From assembly GCA_903929885.1 (NCBI GenBank), contig CAIYWI010000026.1, positions 1-55,264 on the forward strand: 55,264 nucleotides of DNA, in the 5' to 3' direction. Below are positions 8,655 to 16,469 of this stretch, piece by piece. The notes beneath the pieces were generated by a model, which worked only from the letters and a program-made list of their open reading frames with translations, was not told the origin of the DNA and made no database searches. The translations under genes and the position numbers were made by a program. This stretch comes from an uncultured Phycisphaerales bacterium (GTDB lineage Bacteria > Planctomycetota > Phycisphaerae > Phycisphaerales > UBA1924). The first letter of the stretch is position 1; the number at the start of each line of letters is the position of its first letter.

Positions 8655-8958
8655 GGGCGAATGTCCGTGAGATGTGCCGGTCGCGGGCATCGATGCGGCT
8701 CGGACGTGGAGCCGCGGACCATCGTGGCGATCGGCGCCTCGCGAGCGAGGCGCCGTTGTCATCGGGCATCGACGAGAAGGTCGTGAACCGCGACGACCGC
8801 CGTCGAGTCGAGGACGATCGGGCGAGACGGGGCCTCCCCGCGTCGGGGGATGCATTCAGGCCTTCGGCTCGGCGGGGCGTACGCTGGGGGTGCGAGAGAG
8901 GAGGGCCGGGCCGATCCGGTCCGATGGACCTTGTGACACCCGACGGAGCGCAACCGCC
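8655..8958. other. Divergent intergenic region (304 bases) with a strong hairpin
   Basis: The region separates the divergent methyltransferase and aldolase genes. The one clear element is a hairpin at 8732-8755. I see no convincing sigma-70 promoter or coding sequence, apart from possible N-terminal extensions of the methyltransferase. Confidence 0.5.
8732..8755. other. Hairpin with 10-bp stem and tetraloop
   Basis: CGGCGCCTCG (8732-8741) pairs perfectly with CGAGGCGCCG (8746-8755) around the loop CGAG. On the plus strand it is followed by TTGTCAT. Its position in a divergent promoter region is unusual for a terminator; a leader structure or attenuator of either gene is possible. Confidence 0.45.
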
Positions 8959-9603
8959 ATGGAACTGTACATCGACACCGCCAACATCGACGAGATCCGC
9001 CAGGCGCACGACATGGGCGTGCTCGACGGCGTGACCACGAATCCCTCCCTGATCGCGAAGGAAGGCGTGAAGTACGCCTCGCGGCTCGAGGAGATCTGCA
9101 AGGTGGTGAGCGGCCCGGTGTCGGCGGAGGTGATCGCCACCGACTACGCGGGCATGATGAAGGAGGGGATCGAGCACTCCAAGATCGCGCCGCAGATCGT
9201 GGTGAAGCTGCCGTGCACGCTCGACGGGCTGAAGGCGTGCCGCTCCTTTTCCGACCAGGGCATCAAGACGAATCTCACGCTCTGCTTCCAGAGTCTGCAG
9301 GCGTTGATGGTGGCCAAGGCCGGGGCGTTCCTCGTGAGCCCGTTCATCGGGCGGCTCGACGACATCGGCCAGGACGGCATGGCGCTGATCCGCGAGATCC
9401 GTCAGGTGTACGACAACTACGGCCTTCGCACGAAGGTGCTCGCCGCGTCGGTGCGGCACACGAACCACCTGCTGCAGTGCGCCTTGGCGGGCGCGGACGT
9501 GGCCACGTGCCCCTTCTCGGTCATCAAGTCGTCCATGATCCACCCGCTGACCGACAGCGGCATCAAGAAGTTCCTCGAGGACTACCGCAAGGCCTTCGGC
9601 TGA
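8959..9603 (+). CDS. fsa: Fructose-6-phosphate aldolase / small transaldolase (FSA/TalC type)
   Basis: The 214-residue protein matches the short transaldolase family over its full length. It has MELYIDTANIDEIRQA at the N-terminus, VTTNPSLIAKEG, the Schiff-base lysine K83 in VVKLPCT, then TNLTLCFQSLQAL, SPFIGRLDDIG, VLAASVRHTNH and FSVIKSSMIHPLTDSGI. It is a cytoplasmic TIM-barrel enzyme that either cleaves fructose-6-phosphate or transfers dihydroxyacetone; the two activities are hard to separate by sequence. The start at ATG 8959 fits the family, with GGAG 11 bases upstream. Confidence 0.92.
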   Translation: MELYIDTANIDEIRQAHDMGVLDGVTTNPSLIAKEGVKYASRLEEICKVVSGPVSAEVIATDYAGMMKEGIEHSKIAPQIVVKLPCTLDGLKACRSFSDQGIKTNLTLCFQSLQALMVAKAGAFLVSPFIGRLDDIGQDGMALIREIRQVYDNYGLRTKVLAASVRHTNHLLQCALAGADVATCPFSVIKSSMIHPLTDSGIKKFLEDYRKAFG

Positions 9604-9666
9604 AAAGGCGTTCTCGGCCGAACGCGGGTCGTGGGCAGACGCAGGGTCTTCGGCTGAGCCGTCGGG

Positions 9667-10863
9667 TCAGGCCGACAGCGTCATGGCCGTGCCGGCGACC
9701 GGCTTGATCTCGCGAATCGCTTCGCCCGGCCTCGCTTCGGCCAGATCAAGGATCGCCGCGGCGGCGTCGTCGGCCGCGCGGGGGTTGCCCATCGCCCGGG
9801 CGGTCTGGCGCATTCGAGCGACGCGAGCGGAGTCGAGCAGCAGGTCGACGGCCGCGTCGCCCGCCCTCGCCGGGTCGGGCACCAGCACTGCCGCCCCGGC
9901 CTCGACCAGTTGACTCGCGTTGCGTTCCTCCTGGCCGGGAATGGGTCTGAGCAGCACGGCGGGCAGGCCGCTGGCCAGCGCCTCGGCGGTGGTGAGGCCG
10001 CCGGGCTTGCCGACCATGACACCCGCGATGGCCATCAACTCGGGCATTCGGGTGGTGAAGCCCACGACCTGGCACGAGGGCATCCCGGGCCGCGGCTCGC
10101 GTGCCAAGGGTTCGAGGCGGCGGCGAAGATCCTCGTTGCGGCCGCAGACGGCGACGACGTGAAACTCCCCGCGACGCCGGAGGGCGGCGGCGACGGCGAG
10201 GTCGATGCCCCCCAGGCCCAGGCCGCCGCCGCATGCGAGCAGGACGGGGCGGCGTTCTGGGATTCGAAGGTCGCGGCGGCAGGAGGTCGCAGCACCGAAG
10301 TCGCCGTCGATGGGGATGCCGCAGGCAAGCGAGGGTGCGCCCGTGGCGGCCGAGGCGATGCGTGCGGCGTCGGGCGAGGCGACGAGCATGAGGTCTGCGC
10401 CGGGAACGAGCCAGACGCCGTGAGGGTGCCGATCCGTGACGCACACGGCAAGGGGCGCACGGGAGGCGGGGCCGACGCCGCGTTGCTTGGCGAAGGCCAA
10501 GACGCGTGCGGCGAGGAAGTGGGTGGCGACGATGACGTCGGCCTTGGCGAGGCACGGCGAGTGAAGCAGGCGGTCGAGCGCGTGGGCCTCGATGGCACCC
10601 GAGAGGCCCGGACGGCGGGCGGGGCGGTCGGTGGCGTCGTACATGCGTCCTGCGAGGGCGGGCACCCGCGCGATGGCGGCGAGGTAGGCGTCGCGATAGC
10701 CGGTCACGAACCATCGGGGCGCGTAGTCGAGGACCTCGATGATGCGCACCGAGGCGTCGGGTCTGGCGCGGCGGATGGCGTGGCGGATGGCGGTGGCGGC
10801 GCGGGTGTGGCCGCAACCCACCGAGGCGGTGCAGATGACGACGCGCGGGTGTCGGTTCAGCAC
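9667..10863 (-). CDS. MGDG synthase/UgtP-like glycolipid glycosyltransferase (GT28)
   Basis: The 398-residue protein starts with VVICTASVGCGHTRAATAI, the GxGH-x-AA signature of the MGDG synthase N-terminal domain. It ends with a GT28 C-terminal domain that includes VLLACGGGLG, VMVGKPGGLTTAEALASGLPAV and IPGQEERNASQL. Relatives add galactose or glucose to diacylglycerol at the inner membrane. The GTG start at 10863 has GGAGG 4 bases upstream, inside the 3' end of the phosphoesterase gene, giving a 7-base overlap and likely translational coupling. Confidence 0.88.
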   Translation of the reverse strand: MLNRHPRVVICTASVGCGHTRAATAIRHAIRRARPDASVRIIEVLDYAPRWFVTGYRDAYLAAIARVPALAGRMYDATDRPARRPGLSGAIEAHALDRLLHSPCLAKADVIVATHFLAARVLAFAKQRGVGPASRAPLAVCVTDRHPHGVWLVPGADLMLVASPDAARIASAATGAPSLACGIPIDGDFGAATSCRRDLRIPERRPVLLACGGGLGLGGIDLAVAAALRRRGEFHVVAVCGRNEDLRRRLEPLAREPRPGMPSCQVVGFTTRMPELMAIAGVMVGKPGGLTTAEALASGLPAVLLRPIPGQEERNASQLVEAGAAVLVPDPARAGDAAVDLLLDSARVARMRQTARAMGNPRAADDAAAAILDLAEARPGEAIREIKPVAGTAMTLSA

Positions 10864-11672
10864 TCGACCTCCGAGACGATGGGCTCGAGGTCGGAGCCGG
10901 CGGGCTCAAGGGCGTGTTCGCGGAGCAGGGCCTCGACGTCGAGGAGTTCGAGGCGGCCGTCGGCGTGTTCGACGAGCGCGGTGGGCTTTTCGATCCAGTC
11001 GCCGCAGTTGGCGTACAGCAGGGGATGGCCGTCGCGGCTCGTCTCGCGGAGGACGGCGTTGTGGATGTGGCCGCAGATGACGCCGTCGTGGCCTCGTTCG
11101 GCGGCGTCGGCGAGCAGGAGCGACTCGAAGTCGGCCATGAAGGTGCACGCGCCCTTGACGCGGAGCTTCACGGCCCTCGAGAAGCTCAAGGGGCCCATGC
11201 CGACGAAGCCGCGGGCGGCGTTGATCCAGCGGTTGATGAGCACGAGGCGGTCGTAGGCCCAGCCGCCCAGGGCGGCCGTGAGCCGCGAGTGGCGGACCAC
11301 GAGGTCGAACTCGTCGCCGTGGGTGATGAGCAGGGAGCGACCGTCGGCGAGCCGGTGCACGGCGCGGGTCGCGACGCGGACGCCGCCGACGTCGAGGCCG
11401 GCGTACTGGCGGAGGGCGTCGTCATGGTTGCCCGGGACGTAGACGACGTGGGTGCCGCGCTTGGCGAACTTGAGGATGCGCCTCACGACCTGGTTGTGCG
11501 AGAGGGGCCATCGCCAGCGTTGGCGGAGGGCCCAGAGATCGAGGATGTCGCCCACGAGGTAGAGGCGTTCGCATCGCACGTGCTTGAGGAACGTGGCGAG
11601 TTCCGAGGCGCGGGAGCCCATGCACCCCAGATGCACGTCGCTGATGAAGAGTGTCCTGAACTCGAGCTTCAT
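10857..11672 (-). CDS. LpxH-like metallophosphoesterase (UDP-2,3-diacylglucosamine diphosphatase family)
   Basis: The 271-residue protein has every metal-binding block of the calcineurin-like fold: FISDVHLG, VGDILDLWAL, VPGNHDD, LLITHGDEFD and VICGHIHNAV. It belongs to the UDP-2,3-diacylglucosamine diphosphatase group, which acts in lipid A synthesis, but many relatives have other substrates. I place the start at ATG 11672 because GGAGGG lies just upstream; an in-frame codon at 11714 adds 14 unrelated residues. It forms an operon with the downstream GT28-like gene, suggesting a joint role in membrane glycolipid metabolism. Confidence 0.88.
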   Translation of the reverse strand: MKLEFRTLFISDVHLGCMGSRASELATFLKHVRCERLYLVGDILDLWALRQRWRWPLSHNQVVRRILKFAKRGTHVVYVPGNHDDALRQYAGLDVGGVRVATRAVHRLADGRSLLITHGDEFDLVVRHSRLTAALGGWAYDRLVLINRWINAARGFVGMGPLSFSRAVKLRVKGACTFMADFESLLLADAAERGHDGVICGHIHNAVLRETSRDGHPLLYANCGDWIEKPTALVEHADGRLELLDVEALLREHALEPAGSDLEPIVSEVEC

Positions 11673-11841
11673 GGGCCCTCCGTGGCCGGGGAAAAAGACG
11701 CGTGTCGGTTGCACGACAGGGAATCATCGCACAACCGACACGCGGGATGTCGACGCCAGGGAGGACTTCACGAAGGTTTCACGCAGCGGGCATCGGTCCG
11801 GCCGTGTTCGGCGGCGGGCCGCGACGTGCGCGGGTTCGGGA

Positions 11842-12885
11842 TCACGCCGCCGCGCGGGGCAGCGACGTCGCCGCCGGCGTGGCGGGCGTGCGTTCCTGCC
11901 TGGCCCACGACGGGGGCAGGTTGCGCGGGATCTCGATGCACTTGAAGGTCTGGCTGGACTTGGCGCCGATGCGTTTGGCCCATTCGACCATGCGGGCCAC
12001 GCCCTCCTCGAGGGAGACCGCCTCGCCGGGCGAGAAGGCCTCGCGGGCGGCGTCGTGGCTGCTGTAGGCGTGGACCACCTCGTTGCGGGGCGGGAGATGC
12101 AGGATGCGGGGTTCGACGCCCATCGCCTTGCAGACGACCTGCGCGAGGCGGTTGACGGTGTGGGGTTGGTCGGCGCCGACGTTGAAGACGCGGTTGCGGG
12201 CCTTCTCGACGAAGGGGGCGCGGGCGATGACGGGCGCGACGTCGGAGATGTAGCTGAAGGCGCGGGTCTGCTCGCCGTCGCCGAAGATCGTGAGGGGCTT
12301 GCCCTGCATGATCTGGTTGATGAAGATGCCGATGACATTGCGATACCGGTCGCCGATGTTCTGGCGTTCGCCGTAGACGTTGTGCGGGCGGAAGATCACG
12401 TAGTCCATCCCGAACATCTCGTGGGCGCACCGCAGGTCCATCTCGACGGCGTACTTCGCGACGCCGTAGGGGTCCTCCGGAAGGGGCGTGGTCGTCTCGA
12501 GCATCGGGAGCTGGTTCTTGCCGTAGACGGCGATCGACGAGGTGAAGACGAAGCACTTGGTGCCGGCGTTCACCGCCGCGTTGATCAGGTTGACGCTGCC
12601 CGCCAGGTTGTTGCGGTAGTTGAAGGAGCGGATGAAGTGGCTGAGCCCCTCGGCGGCGTACGCGGCGAGGTGGAAGACGTGCTCGAAGCGGTACTGCAGG
12701 AACAGACGCTGCACGAGCTCGTTGTCGGCGATCGATCCTTCGACGAAGGTGGCCTTCTCGGGCACGTTCTCGATGAAGCCGCCGCTGAGGTCGTCGAGCA
12801 CCACCACGTCGTGTCCCTTGGCGAGCAGTTCGTCAGCCACGTGGGAACCCATGAAGCCTGCGCCGCCGGTCACAAGAACTGCCAT
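11842..12885 (-). CDS. NAD-dependent epimerase/dehydratase (SDR)
   Basis: The 347-residue extended SDR has the Rossmann motif VLVTGGAGFMGSHVADELL, the FHLAAYAAEG segment, the catalytic region TSSIAVYGKNQ with DPYGVAKYAVEMD (Y-x3-K), and RPHNVYGERQ. This is the UDP-glucose 4-epimerase-like group acting on nucleotide sugars. The ATG at 12885 is preceded by GAGGAG. The gene lies 53 bases downstream of the GT2 gene on the same strand, so they are likely co-expressed in a glycan pathway. The exact sugar is not determined. Confidence 0.9.
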   Translation of the reverse strand: MAVLVTGGAGFMGSHVADELLAKGHDVVVLDDLSGGFIENVPEKATFVEGSIADNELVQRLFLQYRFEHVFHLAAYAAEGLSHFIRSFNYRNNLAGSVNLINAAVNAGTKCFVFTSSIAVYGKNQLPMLETTTPLPEDPYGVAKYAVEMDLRCAHEMFGMDYVIFRPHNVYGERQNIGDRYRNVIGIFINQIMQGKPLTIFGDGEQTRAFSYISDVAPVIARAPFVEKARNRVFNVGADQPHTVNRLAQVVCKAMGVEPRILHLPPRNEVVHAYSSHDAAREAFSPGEAVSLEEGVARMVEWAKRIGAKSSQTFKCIEIPRNLPPSWARQERTPATPAATSLPRAAA

Positions 12886-12938
12886 CGTGTCGTCTCCTCG
12901 TGCGTGTGGTCGAAAGGTGGTGGTGTCGGACGTGTCGT

Positions 12939-13964
12939 TCAACGGGCCATCGGCGTCGCGGCCGGCGGCGTGGTTCGGTCGGGGGCGCGCTCCGACAGGC
13001 CGTTGTGGGCGCACTGCTTGTATCCGTCGATGGCCGCCCGCTCCTCGGGGGGCAGGGTGTTGGCCTCGAAGAGGGCGAGCAGCGCCTTGAAGTGCTTGCG
13101 GGCCTCCTCGCGCCGGCCCGTCAGCAGGCGGCGGAGGCCGCGAAGGCCGTAGGCCAGCCCGAAGGCCGCCTCCACCGCCGCCATCGCAAGCCATCCGTGG
13201 AACTTGCCGTGGTAGTGGCGGCGACTGCGGGTCATGATGATGTCGAAGCGCAGCTTGCGGGGGGTCTTGACGGTGCTCAGCCCGTGGTGGTGGAGCACGT
13301 GCGTGCCGGGGTGGTACCACACCTCGTGACCGGCGGCGAGCATGCGCATGCCGATGTCGGGGTCGTCGCAGTAGAAGAGGTAGTGCTCGTCGTGATGGCC
13401 CATCGACTCCATCAGCGAGCGCCGCGTGAAGAGCGCGCCGCCGCAGACCCAGTCGACGCGTTCCGTGCCCAGCGGCCGCGGATAGCGCTTCTGCAGGCCG
13501 TCGGCCCACGCCGCCTTCCGAAGCGTCCAGGCGATGCCGAGGATCCCCGCGACTTCGCGGAGCGGCGTCGGGAAGCGTTGCGCCGAGACTTGCGGCGATT
13601 GATCCGGGCCGCGGAGCGCCGGGCCGACGACGCCGCAGGACGGACGATCGTCCATGAATCGGATGAGTTCGCGGATGTTGCCGGGTTCGAGCTCGGTGTC
13701 GTCGTTGAGCAGGTAGAGATACTCGCCCTTGGCGGCTCGCATGCCCTGATTGACGGCGCGTGTGTAGTAGAGGTTGACGGGATTGCGGATGAGTCGCACG
13801 CCCGGGAACTCCTCGGTCACGACTTGCGCGGTGATGTCGGTGCTGGCGTTGTCGACGACGATGATCTCGCCGTCGATGCCCTCCATGGCCTTCTGCACCG
13901 AGCGCAGGCAGGTGCGGAGCAGGTCGTGCTGGCTGAAGGTGACGATGATCGCCGAGACGCGCAT
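12939..13964 (-). CDS. Family 2 glycosyltransferase (rhamnosyltransferase-like)
   Basis: The 341-residue GT-A protein has VSAIIVTFSQHDLLRTCL, EIIVVDNASTDIT, LLNDDTELEPG as the DxD region, VDWVCGGALFTRR, and DDPDIGMRMLAAGHEVWY as the acceptor ED-like region, resembling WbbL-type rhamnosyltransferases. Residues 265-285 are hydrophobic and may be membrane-associated. The ATG at 13964 has GAGGAA upstream. It probably adds a sugar to a lipid-linked or surface glycan together with the adjacent epimerase. Confidence 0.88.
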   Translation of the reverse strand: MRVSAIIVTFSQHDLLRTCLRSVQKAMEGIDGEIIVVDNASTDITAQVVTEEFPGVRLIRNPVNLYYTRAVNQGMRAAKGEYLYLLNDDTELEPGNIRELIRFMDDRPSCGVVGPALRGPDQSPQVSAQRFPTPLREVAGILGIAWTLRKAAWADGLQKRYPRPLGTERVDWVCGGALFTRRSLMESMGHHDEHYLFYCDDPDIGMRMLAAGHEVWYHPGTHVLHHHGLSTVKTPRKLRFDIIMTRSRRHYHGKFHGWLAMAAVEAAFGLAYGLRGLRRLLTGRREEARKHFKALLALFEANTLPPEERAAIDGYKQCAHNGLSERAPDRTTPPAATPMAR

Positions 13965-14103
13965 GCGGAGTTCCTCGCGTGCGGGTCCGGAATCGTCCGG
14001 GGAGGCCGCCTCGCTGGCGTGCGGTCATCGGCAGATCGAGGGGATCCCTGTGCCGGTCGCCGAGTTTGGGGCCAGCCCGCACGCCGCGGAACCGTCAAGG
14101 CCG

Positions 14104-14136
14104 AAATGGCCGGAAGGCCCGGCAAGGGCCTCCCGG
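14104..14136 (-). terminator. Terminator of the first thioester-domain gene
   Basis: An 11-bp stem with one G-U pair (CCGGAAGGCCC at 14110-14120 against GGGCCTCCCGG at 14126-14136) has a 5-base loop, then a short T run on the minus strand (14104-14106). It starts 34 bases after the stop codon and is nearly identical to the stem after the second gene. Confidence 0.7.
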
Positions 14137-14169
14137 CTCGAATCGTGGTTGTCGGACCTGCGAGACTTC

Positions 14170-14880
14170 TCACGCCGCGGCGAGCTTGCGGCGACGGATG
14201 TGGCTGGCGCCGAGAAGGCAGCCGAGCGTTCCGAGGCCGGCCCAGGCGGCGGGCGGCAGCGGGATCATGGTCAGCTGGTCCTGACTGGCGCCCGACAGCA
14301 CGCCGTTGGTGCTGGTGGTCCACAGCCGCAGCACGCGAACGCCCTTGAGGCCGCTGGCGCTGTTGGCCTTGGCCCAGTTATAGAGGGCGAGCGAGTCGCC
14401 GGTCAGCGAGCTGACGGTGATCTGTCCCTGGGCGGCCCAGATGGCGTTCTGGATGGCGTCGGTCTGGGCGGCGGTGGTGTAGCCGTTGACGAAGGTGCCG
14501 ACGCGACCGAAGGTGCCGTTGTTGCGGAACTCGCGGTAGAGGCGGGCGGTGATGTTGCTCAAGGGAATCGTGCCCGAGGTGACCCCGCCGTTGGCGCCTT
14601 GGCTTGAGGACATCGAGATCTGGCCGAAGTAGGTCGTCGTGCCGTTGAGCTGGATGCTGGCGTTGCGCTCGACGCAGAAGGTGTAGAAGTTGTTGCCCGT
14701 CAGGCCCAGGCCGCCCGTCAGGCCGACGTCGCCGCTGACGCGGGTGGCGACGAACGCGCCGCCGGAGGTGCCGTTGTACTTGCCGGTGGCGTCGGTGAAG
14801 CGGACGGTGTTGGCCGTGGCCATGCCGGCGGTGCAGACGATGGCGAGCGACGCGAGGACGATGGACGTGCGGATCTTCAT
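14170..14880 (-). CDS. PEP-CTERM-like secreted protein with Cys-Gln thioester-type domain (copy 1)
   Basis: The 236-residue protein has a signal peptide (residues 1-23) and then a domain with YTFCVERN (Cys69) and DAIQNAIW (Gln144, Trp148). These fit the [YF]C[VI] and hydrophobic-Q-x-A-hydrophobic-W signatures of thioester domains (TED/TQXA), in which the Cys and Gln side chains form an internal thioester for covalent adhesion. After VRVLRLW and SQDQLTM comes the sorting tail IPLPPAAWAGLGTLG, a hydrophobic helix and RRRK, a PEP-CTERM variant. ATG 14880 has AGGGAG upstream. It should be exported, cut by an exosortase and displayed. Function as an adhesin is inference. Confidence 0.82.
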   Translation of the reverse strand: MKIRTSIVLASLAIVCTAGMATANTVRFTDATGKYNGTSGGAFVATRVSGDVGLTGGLGLTGNNFYTFCVERNASIQLNGTTTYFGQISMSSSQGANGGVTSGTIPLSNITARLYREFRNNGTFGRVGTFVNGYTTAAQTDAIQNAIWAAQGQITVSSLTGDSLALYNWAKANSASGLKGVRVLRLWTTSTNGVLSGASQDQLTMIPLPPAAWAGLGTLGCLLGASHIRRRKLAAA

Positions 14881-15420
14881 GATGATGTCTCCCTCTCCAG
14901 GTGTTGCGGGCCCGGCGAATCGGACGCACGTTGCGTCGCGTGCTCGCCGTCCTTGCATCCTCGGGCCGGTTTGACCGACCTGCGGGATGCGTCTCTGCCC
15001 ACAAGGTGCCCGACGGCTGGGCTCGCGGCCATGCGTCGGGCCGACACCGTCCCCCGCCACGCCGCCTCGCACGCGCCTGGAACGACTGCGCGACTGGTGT
15101 GGGCCGGATCCCCGATGGAATCGCCGGGGCGAGCGAGTCCGAAAAAGAGGTTGCCACCGGGGAGATTCCGGGGTTGTGAGGTCTCTTCAAAGTCGCGAAG
15201 GTCGTCGCGGCGCGAGGTGGGTGATCGACTCTCGCCTCGATGCACCCGCCGCGACGGACCATGGCGCGGCGAGCCGAGCGACGCTGGAGCCTCCGGCGAC
15301 CTCTCGCGAGCTCAGTGGCGACTCGCGTCCGAGCCATGTGCCGATGCCCCAAGGGAAAAATGACCGGAAGGCCCGTCGAGGGCCTTCCGGATCGAAACGT
15401 TGCATGTCAGGGTCGGTCGA
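14881..15420. other. 540-base gap upstream of thioester-domain copy 1
   Basis: It holds the leader of copy 1 and, at its right end, the terminator of copy 2 (15355-15390). I did not find the shared promoter element of the other three copies. Only GCAGAGACG on the minus strand (TCTCTG at 14992-14997 on the plus strand) resembles its -10 part, at 112 bases from the ATG, without a -35. Confidence 0.5.
15355..15390 (-). terminator. Intrinsic terminator of the second thioester-domain gene
   Basis: A perfect 11-bp stem (CCGGAAGGCCC at 15364-15374 with GGGCCTTCCGG at 15380-15390) and a 5-base loop are followed on the minus strand by TCATTTTTCCC. It starts 31 bases after the stop codon. Confidence 0.85.
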
Positions 15421-16131
15421 TCAGACCGTCGCGAGCTTGCGACGACGGATGTGGCTGGCGCCGAGAAGACAGCCGAGCGTTCCGAGGCCGGCCCACGCGG
15501 CGGGGGGCAGCGGGATCATGGTCAGCTGGTCCTGGCTGGCACCGGTGTAGACGCCGTTGGTGTTGGTGGTCCACAGCCGCAGGATGCGGACGCCCTTGAG
15601 GCCGTCGCTGTTGGCCTTGGCCCAGTTATAGAGGGCGAGCGAGTCGCCGGTCAGCGATCCGACGGTGATCTGTCCCTGGGCGGCCCAGATGGCGTTCTGG
15701 ATGGCGTCGGTCTGGGCGGCGGTGGTGTAGCCGTTGACGAAGGTGCCGACGTTGCCGAAGCGGCCGTTCTCCGTGAACTCGCGGTAGAGTCGGGCGGTGA
15801 TGTTGCTCAGCGGGATGGTGCCGCTGGTGACGCCGCCGTTGGCGCCCTGACTCGAGGAGGTCGAGATCTGGCCCCAGTAGGTGGTGGCGTTGCCGAGGTT
15901 GATGGAGGCGCCGCGTTCGACGCAGAAGGTGTAGAACTGGCCCGCGGCCAGACCGAGTTCGTTGGGATAGCCGACGTCGCCGCTGACGCGGGTGGCGATG
16001 AACGCGCCGCCGCCGGTGCCGTTGTACTTGCCGCCGGCGTCGGCGAACTTGACCTGGCCGTCGGCCATGGCGAGGCCGTGGCCGCAGGCGATGACGAGCG
16101 AGGCGATGGCGAGCTTGGTGCAATTCTTCAT
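15421..16131 (-). CDS. PEP-CTERM-like secreted protein with Cys-Gln thioester-type domain (copy 2)
   Basis: The 236-residue protein is a close paralogue of copy 1. It has a signal peptide ending near GLAMA-DG, FYTFCVERGA (Cys70), TDAIQNAIWAAQG (Gln145, Trp149), VRILRLW, and the sorting tail IPLPPAAWAGLGTLG with a terminal RRRK. The Cys-Gln spacing of 75 equals that of copy 1. ATG 16131 has AGGAGAGGGAG upstream. A promoter-like element lies 123 bases upstream and a strong terminator follows, so it is its own transcription unit. The same role is inferred: a covalently binding surface protein sorted by the exosortase. Confidence 0.82.
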   Translation of the reverse strand: MKNCTKLAIASLVIACGHGLAMADGQVKFADAGGKYNGTGGGAFIATRVSGDVGYPNELGLAAGQFYTFCVERGASINLGNATTYWGQISTSSSQGANGGVTSGTIPLSNITARLYREFTENGRFGNVGTFVNGYTTAAQTDAIQNAIWAAQGQITVGSLTGDSLALYNWAKANSDGLKGVRILRLWTTNTNGVYTGASQDQLTMIPLPPAAWAGLGTLGCLLGASHIRRRKLATV

Positions 16132-16253
16132 GATCTTGTCTCCCTCTCCTTTGTGACCGTCGGCCCCGACGCCGCGACGCGCGGAATGTCGAGGCCCGTT
16201 CTTGACAACCCGAGGTCGGCCTTGTGGCCGGTGTCATCCGCGGGTTCGCCCAC

Positions 16254-16282
16254 ACTGTGCACCATGAATCGGGGATTGCCAC
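16254..16282 (-). promoter_or_regulatory. Shared promoter-like element, copy 2
   Basis: On the minus strand GTGGCA (16277-16282), a 17-base spacer and CACAGT (16254-16259) followed by GTG. The same layout precedes copies 3 and 4. The distance to the ATG is 123 bases. Confidence 0.5.
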
Positions 16283-16375
16283 GGCCGGTAGTGTCACCGG
16301 GTCGATTCGCACCTCCGGGGCAACGGCCGTGCGGGTCGTGACGGCACACCCCGCAGGATCGTTTCGCACCGATGC

Positions 16376-16427
16376 GAAAGGACCCCTCATCGCGTGGCGG
16401 CGGGTGCCGTCGGCGCGGAAGGGGTCC
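16376..16427 (-). terminator. Probable terminator of copy 3
   Basis: GGACCCCT (16380-16387 on the plus strand) pairs with AGGGGTCC (16420-16427) around a 32-base GC-rich loop, then TTTC on the minus strand. It begins 43 bases after the stop codon. Confidence 0.5.
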
Positions 16428-16469
16428 GGAACTACGCTGGGGTGGAGACCTTGAAGTCGCGACGCCCGA

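Larger units (their letters stand above)
14110..16131 (-). repeat. Tandem duplication of gene plus terminator
   Basis: The unit 14110-14880 recurs at 15364-16131. Both genes are 711 bases, their products differ mainly near residues 24-60 and 115-128, and both end in the same 11-bp terminator stem 31-34 bases after the stop. The intervening 14881-15363 is not repeated. Confidence 0.8.
16132..16469. other. 338-base gap between copies 2 and 3
   Basis: It holds the leader and promoter-like element of copy 2 (16254-16282) and the terminator hairpin of copy 3 (16376-16427). No further gene is seen. Confidence 0.55.

Noticed and set aside
9594..9657. Repeated CTTCGGCTGA at 9594-9603 and 9648-9657
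   Set aside because: Only ten bases are shared, one copy is the end of the aldolase gene, and no structure or function follows from it.
14881..15354. Sigma-54-type promoter (TGGCA-N-TTTTTC) upstream of thioester copy 1
   Set aside because: The minus-strand GTGGCAACCTCTTTTTC lacks the invariant GC at -12, and the spacing does not fit.
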